Shown piece by piece: positions 7,918 through 16,785 of a stretch of DNA of 42,464 bases. Location of the stretch: contig NZ_BSTR01000062.1 in assembly GCF_030269645.1 (NCBI RefSeq), positions 1-42,464 of the forward strand, written 5' to 3'. Within the stretch, counting starts at the first letter, position 1, and the number at the start of each line of letters is the position of its first letter. Source of the stretch: Actinokineospora sp. NBRC 105648. GTDB lineage: Bacteria > Actinomycetota > Actinomycetes > Mycobacteriales > Pseudonocardiaceae. The position numbers and the translations under genes were made by a program. The notes under the pieces are model-generated. The model was given only the letters and a program-made list of their open reading frames with translations, had not been told where the DNA came from and did not search any database.

Positions 7918-8916
7918 TCACAACAGGTTGGGCAACAGGCGCAACCCGGTGTCGTAGACGTTCCACAGCACCGCCAGGGCCACCGGCAGTCCGATCAGCA
8001 GTGCCTGCGGCCGTCCCAGGGTGGCCCGCAGCCAGGCGATCCCCGCGAAGGTCAATGCCAACAAGGGCAGCCACAGGGTCAGCAGCAGCATCCCGGAGGT
8101 GTCCGAGCGCATCGCCTTCTCCGCGGGCGGCACGATCTGCGGGCGGCGCACCGGCGCGGGCTGGGCCTCGCCCTCGACGAGCGAGGCATCCACGTACACA
8201 GTGGACTCAGGTAGGAAGAGCCGCCCCTCGGCGGTGACCAGCGTGAGCCGGGAACCGCCGTCGGTCAACGGAGCCGGGACCGGGTCGCCGTCGCGCCGGA
8301 TCCCGTCGACCAGGTAGGCGAACTCCCCCTGCCCGGTGACCACGCGGATCTCGTTGCCCGGGACCAGTTTCACCACATCGGCGAACGGGCCGCCGTACGC
8401 GGCGCGGCGGCCGTAGAGCAGCGACACGCCGAACTGGCCGGGCAGCGCGGTGTCCCGCCGGTGGCCGACCCCGGAGGTGAGGTCACCGGACGCGGTGCCC
8501 TCGACCACGACCTGGCGCAGGCCCAGCGCGGGCACGGTGAGCACCGCGACCGGTGTGCCGGGCTCGATCACCGGTAGCGGCCCGTGGTCGCTGAACGGGG
8601 CGGCCGTGCCCGCGGCCAACTGCTCGCGCAGCTGGTCGTAGAGCAGGGCCTGCTCGTGGTTGGCCTGCAGCGGCGTGAGGAACACCGTGAACGCGACGAA
8701 CCCGAGCATCAGCACCGCGAAGATCGCCAGGGCGGAGATGAACGGGTTCAGCGGCCGCCGGGGTGGCGGCGGCTCCTCCGCGTCAGCACCGTCCTGCTCG
8801 TGGTACTCGCTGTCGCCCTCGTACTCGTCGTACCCGTCCGACTCCCCGTCGGCCACGTCGATCCAGTGTGGACCGTCACCGGCCTCGCGGTGCCGACCCG
8901 CCGAGGTGAGCGTCAT
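7918..8916 (-). CDS. Sortase-fold membrane protein lacking catalytic His and Cys
   Basis: A 332-residue protein: acidic cytoplasmic N-terminus, membrane helix at about 57-80, sortase-like domain at about 115-245, and two further hydrophobic segments at about 274-297 and 304-322. The domain follows the class E pattern with GVGHRRDTALPGQFG, YGGPFADVVKLVPGNEI and FAYLV. Where active sortases read GHR before the GGPF stretch, this one reads GRR (Arg170). Where they read LTLxTC, it reads LTLVTA (Ala229). Both catalytic residues are therefore replaced and transpeptidation is not expected. Its ATG overlaps the upstream gene's stop by four bases (ATGA), so it is made with the binding proteins and could act as their scaffold or assembly partner, which is inference. 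Confidence 0.8.
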   Translation of the reverse strand: MTLTSAGRHREAGDGPHWIDVADGESDGYDEYEGDSEYHEQDGADAEEPPPPRRPLNPFISALAIFAVLMLGFVAFTVFLTPLQANHEQALLYDQLREQLAAGTAAPFSDHGPLPVIEPGTPVAVLTVPALGLRQVVVEGTASGDLTSGVGHRRDTALPGQFGVSLLYGRRAAYGGPFADVVKLVPGNEIRVVTGQGEFAYLVDGIRRDGDPVPAPLTDGGSRLTLVTAEGRLFLPESTVYVDASLVEGEAQPAPVRRPQIVPPAEKAMRSDTSGMLLLTLWLPLLALTFAGIAWLRATLGRPQALLIGLPVALAVLWNVYDTGLRLLPNLL

Positions 8917-11474
8917 CCGCCAACTCCCGAGCGCCTGCCCGGCATCCTGGACCACAGTCCGGTGAACAGCCGGTGCACCGGGTTGCCCGGTCGCGATCCC
9001 AGTGCCCAGAGCGGGACGACGATCGCGGCCAGCAGGCCGAGCGCGAGGATGATCGGCAGTCCCCACCGCAGGAAGCCGCTGCGGTCGGCCCTGGTGTCGA
9101 CCGCGGCCCGCTTGGCCGCCTGGGCGGCGGGGTTCACGGGGACGTCCCCGGCGGACGGAGCAGGCGCGGGAGCGGGGGCCGCACCCGGGGCGGCGCCGGT
9201 TCCACCGGTCCCCGGGGTCCCCGCCGTGCCACCCGCGGCGGCCGCGCCACCGGGCCCGGTGCCGATGGCGGCCGGGTTCGTGAACGGGGCCGTCGGTACC
9301 TCGGCTTTCTGCGCCCGAACCGCGGCGGCGACCTGCGTGGTCTGCACGCGCAGCTCGTCGGGCAACGGGAGGTAGCCCTCGGGCAGGTTGCCGATGTCGG
9401 GGCCGGGGACCTGACCCGCCCCGGCGGCGTACTCCAGGACCTTGGCGTAGCGGCCGCCCACGTCCGCGGTCAGCCCGGAGGTCGCCACCGCCGCGTAGTC
9501 GATCTTGGTGCCGGGGTAGCCGTGCGCGTCGAGCTTGGCGTAGTCGATGCCCACCACCCCGGACGCCTTGTCCAGCACACCGGAGCGGACGGCGGCGAGC
9601 ATGCTCTCCGGGGTGGGTCCGACGAAGATCGGCTTGCCCTGGGCGTCCTTGGCGCCGGTGGAGAGCTTCGCGATCGGCAGCCGGGACCGGATGGCGCCCG
9701 CCAGGTCGGTGATGCCGATGACACCCCGAACACCCACGTTCTGCTGGGCGGCGCGCTTGAAGCCGCCGTTGTCGGTGTCCCACAGGGTGGTCTGCAGCGG
9801 TAGGGCGTTCTGCACCAGCGGGGCGATGTCGCGCAGCTTCGACGAGCGCTGGGCGAGCATCTCACCCAGCTGCTGCGGGTGCCGCGAGCACGTGTAGTCC
9901 CCGGTGGCCCCCTTGCACATACCCCCCTTGTCCGGCTTGGCGTTGGGGTCGCCGACGAAGCTGTCCCGGTAGTCGAACTCGTCCGCGGGCGTGGCCCAGT
10001 CCCGGAACGCCGGGTTGACCGTGGTGTGCCACGGGTCCGGCTCACCCTTGAGGAACGCGGCGGCCTCCGGGTCGGCCAGCAGCCAGCGGATCACCGCGTT
10101 GGGCACGTCACCGTCGCCGGTCACCAGGATCGGGGTCGACAGCGCCGGGTTGAGGATCTCCGCCCCCAGGTCGGGGTTGAGCGCGAGGAACTCCTTGTCG
10201 GTGAACAGGGTCTCCGGTGCGCCGGGGAGGAACCTCGCGGTCGGGTCGGCCTTGCCGTCCTCGGCCTGGCCGATCCACCGGCCGCGGTAGCTCTGGGTGA
10301 TCAGCTTGGCGACCAGCCGGGCGTTGAGCCGGAAGTCGGTGAGCTGGCGCAGGTTGTCCGCCCGGTCGACCATGAAGGTGAAGGCGAAACCGCTGATGGC
10401 GACCGGCGCGAACGCGGTCGGCCTGCCGGACTCGTCCGGCGGGATCGGCCTGCTGCCCACCACGAAGTTCTGCGTGGTGCGGTTGTACTGGCGGCGTGCC
10501 TCGCCCTCGCCGATCGGCGTGTAGCTGGTGGGCACCGCACCGGCGCCGGAGCAGAGCGCCGGGACCCAGCGGTAGATCGCGTCGGTCGCGGTCTCGGCCC
10601 CCATCATCGGCAGTCTGGACCCGGACTCGACCGGGCAGAAGCCCTCCGGCGGCAGGAAGGACAGCGGGAAGACCGCGCGGTTGCGCCAGTTGGAGCCCGA
10701 CAGCGCGAACCAGAAGCTGTTGATCTGGGTGTAGGAGTCCGATGTGCCGTCGTTGCAGATGTCCTGTGTGTCGGGCGTGCAGCCCATGGGACGGATCGGC
10801 ACCACGACCAGCGAGCACTCGATGGGCGGCTGGCCCGCCGCGGGGCTGCGCCCGCAGCCCAGCGAGTTCGGCATCTCGTCGCCGGTGCGCACCTCGAAGT
10901 CGACGCCCCCGGTGCCGTCGGCGCCGGTGAAGGTGATCCGGGACTGCCTGCCGAAGGTGTACCAGTCGGCGGGGTGGTCGGAGATGTTCTGGCAGGTCCC
11001 GACGCACGGGTCGAGGGTGTGCCGCACGCCCTCGACGTCGCGGAACAGCAGGGTGTCCGGCCGCTCGGTCGGGTCCGCGGCCTCGACGGGGTCGTAGCCG
11101 CGCGGGGCGTAGCGCTCGCCGCTGGAGTCGCCCCAGACGCAGTCCTCGCGGACCGGGTCGGTGCCCCGGCACTGCATGAGCGCGACGGTGAACCGCTCGT
11201 TGGACGGCGACAGCGCGTTGTAGGGGAGGTTGCCCGCGTTGTTGGTCGGCACGAAGCCCGACCAGTCCACGCGCACGGCCTCGCGGCGCATCTTCTGGGT
11301 CTTGCTGACGGTCACCTTGCCCTGGCTGCCGTCCTCGAACGTCAGGGTCTTGCTCGCGGCGCCGGGCTCGGCGGCCGACGCGGTCGGCGGGGTGGTCGCG
11401 GTGAGCCCCGTCGCGACGAGCAGCGCGGCGGCGACCAGCACCCGCGTCAGTCGTGAGGGTCTGGTGTCCCGCAT
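8913..11474 (-). CDS. Large membrane-anchored extracellular substrate-binding-domain protein
   Basis: An 853-residue exported protein. ATG 11474 has GGAG nine bases upstream and gives a typical signal peptide (SRLTRVLVAAALLVATGL then TASAAEPG). An alternative ATG at 11552 overlaps the previous stop (ATGA) and would add 26 residues. The ectodomain has many cysteines in its first half (for example LDPCVGTCQN, GCTPDTQDICND), then PBP-like stretches such as GFAFTFMVDRA and IRWLLADPEAAAF. A Pro/Ala/Gly linker and a membrane helix (about 804-826) with a basic tail anchor it outside the cell. It is much larger than ordinary PstS. Its stop overlaps the sortase-like start, and it follows the smaller binding protein in one operon. 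Ligand unknown. Confidence 0.82.
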   Translation of the reverse strand: MRDTRPSRLTRVLVAAALLVATGLTATTPPTASAAEPGAASKTLTFEDGSQGKVTVSKTQKMRREAVRVDWSGFVPTNNAGNLPYNALSPSNERFTVALMQCRGTDPVREDCVWGDSSGERYAPRGYDPVEAADPTERPDTLLFRDVEGVRHTLDPCVGTCQNISDHPADWYTFGRQSRITFTGADGTGGVDFEVRTGDEMPNSLGCGRSPAAGQPPIECSLVVVPIRPMGCTPDTQDICNDGTSDSYTQINSFWFALSGSNWRNRAVFPLSFLPPEGFCPVESGSRLPMMGAETATDAIYRWVPALCSGAGAVPTSYTPIGEGEARRQYNRTTQNFVVGSRPIPPDESGRPTAFAPVAISGFAFTFMVDRADNLRQLTDFRLNARLVAKLITQSYRGRWIGQAEDGKADPTARFLPGAPETLFTDKEFLALNPDLGAEILNPALSTPILVTGDGDVPNAVIRWLLADPEAAAFLKGEPDPWHTTVNPAFRDWATPADEFDYRDSFVGDPNAKPDKGGMCKGATGDYTCSRHPQQLGEMLAQRSSKLRDIAPLVQNALPLQTTLWDTDNGGFKRAAQQNVGVRGVIGITDLAGAIRSRLPIAKLSTGAKDAQGKPIFVGPTPESMLAAVRSGVLDKASGVVGIDYAKLDAHGYPGTKIDYAAVATSGLTADVGGRYAKVLEYAAGAGQVPGPDIGNLPEGYLPLPDELRVQTTQVAAAVRAQKAEVPTAPFTNPAAIGTGPGGAAAAGGTAGTPGTGGTGAAPGAAPAPAPAPSAGDVPVNPAAQAAKRAAVDTRADRSGFLRWGLPIILALGLLAAIVVPLWALGSRPGNPVHRLFTGLWSRMPGRRSGVGG

Positions 11475-11548
11475 GGCGGTTCGCTCCTGGGTGGTGGGTC
11501 GGCCCCTGGTCTTCATGCCCGCTGTCGTGCCCGCTGTCCTGCCCGTCC

Positions 11549-13213
11549 TCATGCCTGCCGCCTCCTGGCCAGCCTGCGGGCGACGAAGGCGGGCAGGATG
11601 AGCACGAGCAGCAGCTCGACCACCGCCAAGCCGCCGAACAGGGACGTCGTGGAGTCGTCGCGGTAGGCGGCGAGTTCGGTGGCGGTGCCGTAGGCCGCGC
11701 CGGTCGTGCCGGTGCCGTTGTCGGTTCCCGCGGGCAGGCCGGTCTCCGGGTCGACGGCGCCCGGGCCACCCGCGGCCACCGGTACACCGCCGGTTCCCGC
11801 GCCGGTGCCAGTGCCCGTACCCGTGCCGGTTCCCGTCCCGGTGCCGGTGCCGCCGTTGCCCGCACCCGCGCCACCCGGGGTCGGGCCGCGGCCGGCGGCA
11901 GGTGGGATGCCGCCCGCCTCGGTGCACGGGCCCTTGCCCTTGCGGTCGCAGTCCGGGGGCTGGGGTGCCTTCTCCGCCAGCAGGTTGCGCGCCGGGTTGG
12001 CCGCGTCGAAGGTGGGGTTGTTGCACTTGCTCGCGTCGAGCAGCTTGTCCTCGTGCCCCGGGATCCGCTTCACCTGGTCGAACCCGGCCTGCACCAGATT
12101 CAGCGGCAGCGGCGAGTACCCGAGCGCGCCCGCCTTCTGCTGGCCCTCGCACAGGAAGTAGAACGCGAACGCCGACAGCGTCCGCCCCCGGGCCTTGGTC
12201 ATCGGCAGTTCCGGGTTGGCGTTCTGGTCGTCGGTCGCGGGCACGATCATGTACGAGTACGACGAGAGCGGGTACGTCCGCGCGTCCGCGTTGCCGTAGA
12301 CGCCGTCGAGGATCTGCGTGAGGTAGACCTTGGGGTCGCGGTTGGCGGTCTCGATCCGGGCCTTGGTCAGCGCCACAGCCACGTTGTACTCGGTGGGCAG
12401 CGTGTAGACGCCCGCGTCGTTGAGGATCTTGGCCACCGGCCAGTCGCGCTTGTTCTTGGCGTAGGAGTACTCCACGTAGCCGATGGCGCCGTCGCCGTAG
12501 TTGGCCGAGACGTAGCCGGCGACCGCGTCGCTGCCGTTCTGCGCGACGAACTTGTTGCCCGGGTTGGGGAAGTACGAGGTGAAGCCGGTGCGGCCGAAGA
12601 ACGGGCGCCAGATGCCTGGGTACCGCTTGTCCAGGTAGGTGGTGAACTGCGCGGTGGTGCCCGAGCCGTCCGAGCGGACCACCGGGATGATCTTCTTGCT
12701 GGGCAGCGCGCTGCCGTTGTTGTCCGCGGTGATCGCCGCGTCGTTCCAGTTGGTGATCTGGCCGGTGAAGATCTTGGCCACCGTCTCGCCGGAGAGCCGC
12801 AGCCCGCGCACCGGCTGGCCGCCGACCTTGACCTGGTACATGAACGCGGTGCCACCGGCCACGATCGGCATGTAGCCGAACGCCCGGCCCGCCGAGTCGT
12901 CGATCACGCCGCGGTCGTCGGCGCCCTGCTGGTAGGGGATCTCCGAGACGCCGAAGACGGTCTGCCGCTGGGCGTACATGGTCCGGCCCCGGGTGGAGCC
13001 GACCGACTCGTAGTTGACCCGGATGCCGTTGGCGGCGACGTCGCCGATCCAGGTCCCGATCGCGTTGGCGCTCCAGGTCGACCCGGAGCCGTTGATCGGC
13101 TCGTAGGCCTGGGCCGCGGCCGCCCCGGCGCCCGGCCCGGCCGCGGTGGCCGCGGTCAGGACCAGCACGGACAGGGTGGCTCCGAGGCGCGTGCGCCACT
13201 TGGGCACGGGCAT
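11549..13213 (-). CDS. pstS: Membrane-anchored PstS-like phosphate-binding protein
   Basis: A 554-residue protein with signal peptide (KWRTRLGATLSVLVLTAAT, Ala-rich cleavage near AAAQA). The PstS-type domain contains INGSGSTWSANAI at the N-terminus, GQITNWNDAAI, RSDGSGTTAQFTTYLDK (ligand loop) and YGDGAIGYVEYSYA. A low-complexity linker with a Gly-Thr run (about residues 455-472), encoded by six-base repeats at about 11800-11850, leads to a C-terminal helix (about 526-546) and RRLARRR tail. PstS is usually a lipoprotein in Gram-positives; this form is anchored at its C-terminus. An alternative ATG at 13243 overlaps the pstA stop (TGATG). Its place right after pstC-pstA supports a role as the transporter's receptor. 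Confidence 0.87.
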   Translation of the reverse strand: MPVPKWRTRLGATLSVLVLTAATAAGPGAGAAAAQAYEPINGSGSTWSANAIGTWIGDVAANGIRVNYESVGSTRGRTMYAQRQTVFGVSEIPYQQGADDRGVIDDSAGRAFGYMPIVAGGTAFMYQVKVGGQPVRGLRLSGETVAKIFTGQITNWNDAAITADNNGSALPSKKIIPVVRSDGSGTTAQFTTYLDKRYPGIWRPFFGRTGFTSYFPNPGNKFVAQNGSDAVAGYVSANYGDGAIGYVEYSYAKNKRDWPVAKILNDAGVYTLPTEYNVAVALTKARIETANRDPKVYLTQILDGVYGNADARTYPLSSYSYMIVPATDDQNANPELPMTKARGRTLSAFAFYFLCEGQQKAGALGYSPLPLNLVQAGFDQVKRIPGHEDKLLDASKCNNPTFDAANPARNLLAEKAPQPPDCDRKGKGPCTEAGGIPPAAGRGPTPGGAGAGNGGTGTGTGTGTGTGTGTGAGTGGVPVAAGGPGAVDPETGLPAGTDNGTGTTGAAYGTATELAAYRDDSTTSLFGGLAVVELLLVLILPAFVARRLARRRQA

Positions 13214-13242
13214 TGCGCTATCCCACTTTCCGACGGCGGACA

Positions 13243-14340
13243 TCAGCGGCCACCCCGGCGGGTGCGGGCGACCAGGCGAGCGGTGATGAACAGGGCCAGG
13301 ACGATGATCAGCAGCACGGTGGCCGCGCCGAACGCGCGCTTGGCCATCGCCTCGGCGGGCAGCTTGAAGGTCTGGTAGACGAACAGCGGCAGCGAGGTCT
13401 GCCAGTCGTCGAACGGGTTGGCGTTGACGAACTGGCTGTACCCGGCGGTGAGCAGCACCGGCGAGGTCTCCCCCGCGCCGCGCGCGACACCCAGGATCAG
13501 CGCGGTCGCCAGGCCGGGGCGGGCGGTGGGCAGCACCACCCGCCAGATCGTCTGCCAGCGCGAGGACCCCAGCGCCAGGCTGGCCTCGCGCAAACCGTTG
13601 GGCACCAGGCGGAGCACCACGTCCGCCGACCGGGTGATGATCGGCAGCATCATCACGCTCAGCGCCAGCGCGGCGGCGAAACCGCTGCGCGGCACCCCGG
13701 CGAGCTGGATGACCGCGACGTAGATGAACAGACCGGCCACGATGGACGGCAGCCCGGTCATCGCCTCCACCAGCGTGCGCACCACCCGGGCGAGCCTGCC
13801 GCCGACCTCGGTCATGAACACCGCGGTCGCCACCGCCAGCGGCAGCGTGATCACGATGGCGATGGCCAACTGCTCCAGGGTGCCGATGATGGCGTGCAGC
13901 ACCCCGCCCTGCCCCAGGTCCGTGGGGTCGGAGTAGGTGAGCTCCTGGGTGTAGAAGTTGCTGTGCGACATGGCCTCCAGGCCACGGGCGACGGTGTAGC
14001 CGACGACGAACACCAGCGTCGTGCCGACCATGGCGGCCCCGGTGCGCACCGCCACCCCCGCGACCCGGTCGGCCACCTCGACCACGCCGTGGCGCTGCAG
14101 CGTGACCAGGACGTAGACCAGCAGGAAGGCCGCGTACCAGCAGACCAGGAAGCCGAGCAGCCCGGAGGTGGGCAGCAGGCGCTGGTAGGCCAGCCACACC
14201 AGCGCGAAACCGGCGACGGCGGACCCCACGAGCTCGGCGCGGTCCTCGGGTGAGCGCGAGCGCAGCACCCGGCGCGGCTCGTCGACGGGCGCGTCCCGGG
14301 TGTCGGGGTCGGCCTCGGGCCGGATCTGGACGGTGGTCAT
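13243..14340 (-). CDS. pstA: Phosphate ABC transporter permease PstA
   Basis: A 365-residue permease of the phosphate importer. Hydrophobic segments occupy about residues 36-350. The ABC permease coupling loop reads EASLALGSSRWQTIWRVVLP, and the PstA-like stretch AMTGLPSIVAGLFIYV precedes it. It carries extra N-terminal sequence and helices compared with the ~280-residue classical PstA. It begins 10 bp after the pstC stop and ends in a one-base overlap with a possible start of the binding-protein gene. With PstC it forms the membrane channel energised by PstB. Confidence 0.92.
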   Translation of the reverse strand: MTTVQIRPEADPDTRDAPVDEPRRVLRSRSPEDRAELVGSAVAGFALVWLAYQRLLPTSGLLGFLVCWYAAFLLVYVLVTLQRHGVVEVADRVAGVAVRTGAAMVGTTLVFVVGYTVARGLEAMSHSNFYTQELTYSDPTDLGQGGVLHAIIGTLEQLAIAIVITLPLAVATAVFMTEVGGRLARVVRTLVEAMTGLPSIVAGLFIYVAVIQLAGVPRSGFAAALALSVMMLPIITRSADVVLRLVPNGLREASLALGSSRWQTIWRVVLPTARPGLATALILGVARGAGETSPVLLTAGYSQFVNANPFDDWQTSLPLFVYQTFKLPAEAMAKRAFGAATVLLIIVLALFITARLVARTRRGGR

Positions 14341-14350
14341 GGCGCGGCTC

Positions 14351-15370
14351 CTAGATGTCCGTCGCGGAGCCGCTGCGGCTGCGGGAGACCACGATCGCGG
14401 CGAGGGTGTTGATCAGCAGGGTGAACGCGAAGAGCACCAGGCCCGCGGCCAGCAGCGCGGACAGCTGCAGCGCCGAGGACTCCCCGAAGCGCAGCGCGAT
14501 CAGCGAGGAGACGGTGATCTCGCCGTTCTCCAGCACCCGGAAGTCCAGGTCGAACGCGGGCGAGATGATCATCGCGACGGCGATGGTCTCGCCCAGCGCG
14601 CGGCCGAGGCCGAGCATGGTGCCGCCGATGATCCCGCCGCGGCCGAACGGCAGCACGACCGCGCGCACCATGCCCCAGCGGGTGGAACCCAGTGCCAGTG
14701 CGGCCTCCCGCTCCCCCGGCGGCGCCTGGGCGAACACCTCGCGCATCACCGACGCGGCGATCGGCAGCACCATCAGCGCCACCACCACGCCCGCGATGAA
14801 CGCCGAGGAGGTGTACCGGGACGCCTCCCACCCGGCGGCGTCCGGGTCGGTGTCGACGTCCAGGAACGGGATGAACGAACCGAACGCCTGGTGCAGCCAG
14901 CGGGCCAGGTAGATGATCTGCGGCTGCAGGAAGTAGAAGCCCCACAGGCCGTAGACGACGCTGGGCACCGCGGCCATCAGGTCGAGCAGGCTGACCAGCG
15001 TGGCCCTGATCCGCGGCGGGGCGTACTCGGAGATGTAGAGAGCGGTGGTCAGCGCCAGCGGGAACGCGACCAGGATCGCGATCGCCGCGACCACCACGGT
15101 GCCCGGCAGGATCGCCGCGATCCCGAGCGCGTTGTTCTCCGGGTTCCACTGCAGCTCGGAGAAGAACCGCCAGCCGAAGGTGTCGAAGGCGATCCCGGAC
15201 TGGGTGGCCAGGAAGACCCCGATGCCACCGGTGATGGCCAGCACGAGCAGGCCCGCGCCGCGGGCGAGGGTCTGGAACACCTTGTCGTCGAGGGTGCTGC
15301 GGACCTTCAGCCGCCGCGGTCGGTCACTGTCGGTGGCCGAGTCCGGCGGCCGGACATCGGTGTCGCTCAC
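14351..15370 (-). CDS. pstC: Phosphate ABC transporter permease PstC
   Basis: A 339-residue permease. GTG 15370 is chosen because GGAAAGGA lies just upstream and it starts a hydrophilic VSDTDVRPPDSATDSD tail as in many PstC proteins; the open frame could begin at 15445. First helix at about residues 40-60. The domain shows LDLMAAVPSVVYGLWGFYFL, the coupling loop EREAALALGSTRWGMVRAVV and GLGRALGETIAVAMI, all PstC signatures. First gene of a five-gene minus-strand operon through pstA, two anchored binding proteins and the sortase-like protein. A PHO-box-like repeat lies about 60 bp upstream. Confidence 0.93.
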   Translation of the reverse strand: MSDTDVRPPDSATDSDRPRRLKVRSTLDDKVFQTLARGAGLLVLAITGGIGVFLATQSGIAFDTFGWRFFSELQWNPENNALGIAAILPGTVVVAAIAILVAFPLALTTALYISEYAPPRIRATLVSLLDLMAAVPSVVYGLWGFYFLQPQIIYLARWLHQAFGSFIPFLDVDTDPDAAGWEASRYTSSAFIAGVVVALMVLPIAASVMREVFAQAPPGEREAALALGSTRWGMVRAVVLPFGRGGIIGGTMLGLGRALGETIAVAMIISPAFDLDFRVLENGEITVSSLIALRFGESSALQLSALLAAGLVLFAFTLLINTLAAIVVSRSRSGSATDI

Positions 15371-15428
15371 GGGACTGGTCCTTTCCGGGGAAACCGCGAT
15401 CACGCGGCGGAACAACAGAAGCAGCACC

Positions 15429-15458
15429 GGGTGAAAGATCGACACTGGTCACGTGAAC
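15429..15458 (-). promoter_or_regulatory. PHO-box-like direct repeat upstream of pstC
   Basis: Reading the minus strand, GGTTCACGTGACC-like sequence (GTTCACG, 15457-15451) is followed exactly 22 nt later by TTCACCC (15435-15429). That is two 11-nt turns apart, with a degenerate middle unit, matching the spacing of actinobacterial PhoP direct repeats. PhoP control of the operon is an inference. Confidence 0.45.
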
Positions 15459-15490
15459 GGGCGGACAACCAGCCGCTGCCCCCACACGTC

Positions 15491-15862
15491 TCACTCCAAC
15501 CGGGCCCGCCCGCGCCGGTCCGGTTGGAACACCGCGACGACGGCGGTGACCTCGGCCTCGGGCGCCGACCGCCGGAACCGGGCCGCCGCGTGCTCGGCAT
15601 CGATGCGCCGCGCGAACCCCTGCGCCGACTGGACCAGGTCGCCCGCGTCGACGCACAACCGCCACCACCACAGGCCGTTGTGCGCGTGCTGCACCTCGAC
15701 CCAGGCCCCGACCGCGGCGAGCTGCACCCGCCGGATGTCGTCGAGCGCGGTGTCGCGGTTGGGGTGCTCGACCATGCCCTGGCCGAGCACCCGGTTGTTG
15801 CCACCGAGCAGCCGCCACCTGACTCCCGAGCCGTGCAACCGGTAGCACTGGAAGCGCGCCAC
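15491..15862 (-). CDS. Small DUF1508/YegP-like protein
   Basis: A 123-residue protein starting at GTG 15862, supported by GGAGGGG upstream. The N-terminal part FQCYRLHGSGVRWRLLGGNN followed by RVLGQG resembles the YegP/DUF1508 fold (Phe...Trp-Arg-Leu...Asn), which tolerates many sequence changes. A second block, VEVQHAHNGLWWWRLCVDA, looks like a degenerate second copy, as in tandem YegP proteins. Its function is unknown. It lies 120 bp upstream of pstC on the same strand, before the PHO-box-like sites, so it is probably not part of the phosphate operon. Confidence 0.65.
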   Translation of the reverse strand: MARFQCYRLHGSGVRWRLLGGNNRVLGQGMVEHPNRDTALDDIRRVQLAAVGAWVEVQHAHNGLWWWRLCVDAGDLVQSAQGFARRIDAEHAAARFRRSAPEAEVTAVVAVFQPDRRGRARLE

Positions 15863-16329
15863 GCCAGGTCCCCTCCGCTGAGTACACCGCACACCTACAT
15901 CGGCGCGAACCGGAAAATGGTTTCCCCGCACGACTAGAGATTTTGCGACACAAGGGATTTCCGCCACCGCCGGAGTGCGACTGGGCCAGATGCCGAGAAC
16001 TCCCATTGCTACCAGGCTGATCACCATGACATTGTGACCTTTGTGGACGGATGCTTCCGCGAACGCCGCAGCTCAGACAGGGCAAACAGACCGACCGCCC
16101 TGGTTTTTCCGCCCCCGGGGACGCCCGCGGCGCGCGACGAGGTGGTGAACACCGGGAAGACGGCACCGGACTTCCCATCGACCACTTGGGTCACACCAGC
16201 CACAAATCGGCGGAGTCGGGTGAAGAAGGTCACCCCGTCCGGGGAACTTGAGTCGGACCGGGTGGTGGGGTGGCCCGCGCCGTGGTGGTGTCGAGGAGGC
16301 CGAGACAGCCGCTACCCGGGAGGATCCCA
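15863..16329. other. Gene-free interval between divergent genes
   Basis: About 470 bp that must carry promoters for the divergent DUF1508-like and secreted-protein genes. Short open frames on both strands (for example 16021-16233 minus) lack ribosome sites and recognisable content. I see no repeat or RNA gene here. Confidence 0.5.
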
Positions 16330-16680
16330 GTGTCCACACCACGAATGTTCCGACGTTGCCTGCTCGCGGCGCTCGTCCTGGTCGGGCTGGCCGCACCGAC
16401 GGCCGACGCGGCGCCCTCGGCGGTGCCGACCTACCGGTGCAAGGTGGGGCAGGTGTCCTCGACGATCTTCGCGGGTCAGTTCTGCACGCGGTCGAACGGG
16501 GCACCGAGTTCGGGGTTGATCGCCACGGCGTTCTACGCGGTGGTGGACGTGCTGAACGGGCCTGCCGGGGTGGCGGCTTGCCAGCCGTTGCTGGGGCTGG
16601 TGCCGTTGGCCGGGGTGGTGACGAACTCGGACAGCAGCCCGTATGTGCAGGTGATCGGGTTGGACTGTCGGTTGGGGTGA
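16330..16680 (+). CDS. Small secreted protein of unknown function
   Basis: A 116-residue exported protein. GTG 16330 is preceded by GGGAGGA at suitable spacing and opens a signal peptide (RMFRRCLLAALVLVGLAAPT, cleavage near ADAAPS). The mature ~85 residues hold four cysteines (YRCKVGQ, QFCTRSNG, VAACQPLLG, GLDCRLG), which could form two disulfides. No family was recognised. It stands alone, 100 bp before palindromic element B. Confidence 0.7.
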   Translation: MSTPRMFRRCLLAALVLVGLAAPTADAAPSAVPTYRCKVGQVSSTIFAGQFCTRSNGAPSSGLIATAFYAVVDVLNGPAGVAACQPLLGLVPLAGVVTNSDSSPYVQVIGLDCRLG

Positions 16681-16689
16681 CGGTCTTTT

Positions 16690-16785
16690 GGTTGCCGTCT
16701 TCGTTGCGCGAGTTGCGAGCGTGGGCTCGAGGACGTGCGTCGTGAGGTTGCCGTCTTCGTTGCCCAGGTAAGAGCGTGGGCTCGA
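16690..16785 (+). repeat. Two direct copies, 56-bp period
   Basis: GGTTGCCGTCTTCGTTGC starts at 16690 and again at 16746, and each copy ends in GAGCGTGGGCTCGA. The second copy runs into the left arm of palindromic element B. The 56-bp period equals that of the tandem array following element C. Confidence 0.75.

Noticed and set aside
11475..13199. Extension of the 853-residue binding protein into a 1428-codon single frame
   Set aside because: Upstream of 11474 the frame runs out of phase through the PstS-like gene and reads low-complexity Arg/Gly; a ribosome site and signal peptide define the start near 11474.
16021..16233. A 70-codon minus-strand open frame in the 15863-16329 gap
   Set aside because: No ribosome site, no recognisable motif, and an equally long frame exists on the other strand.
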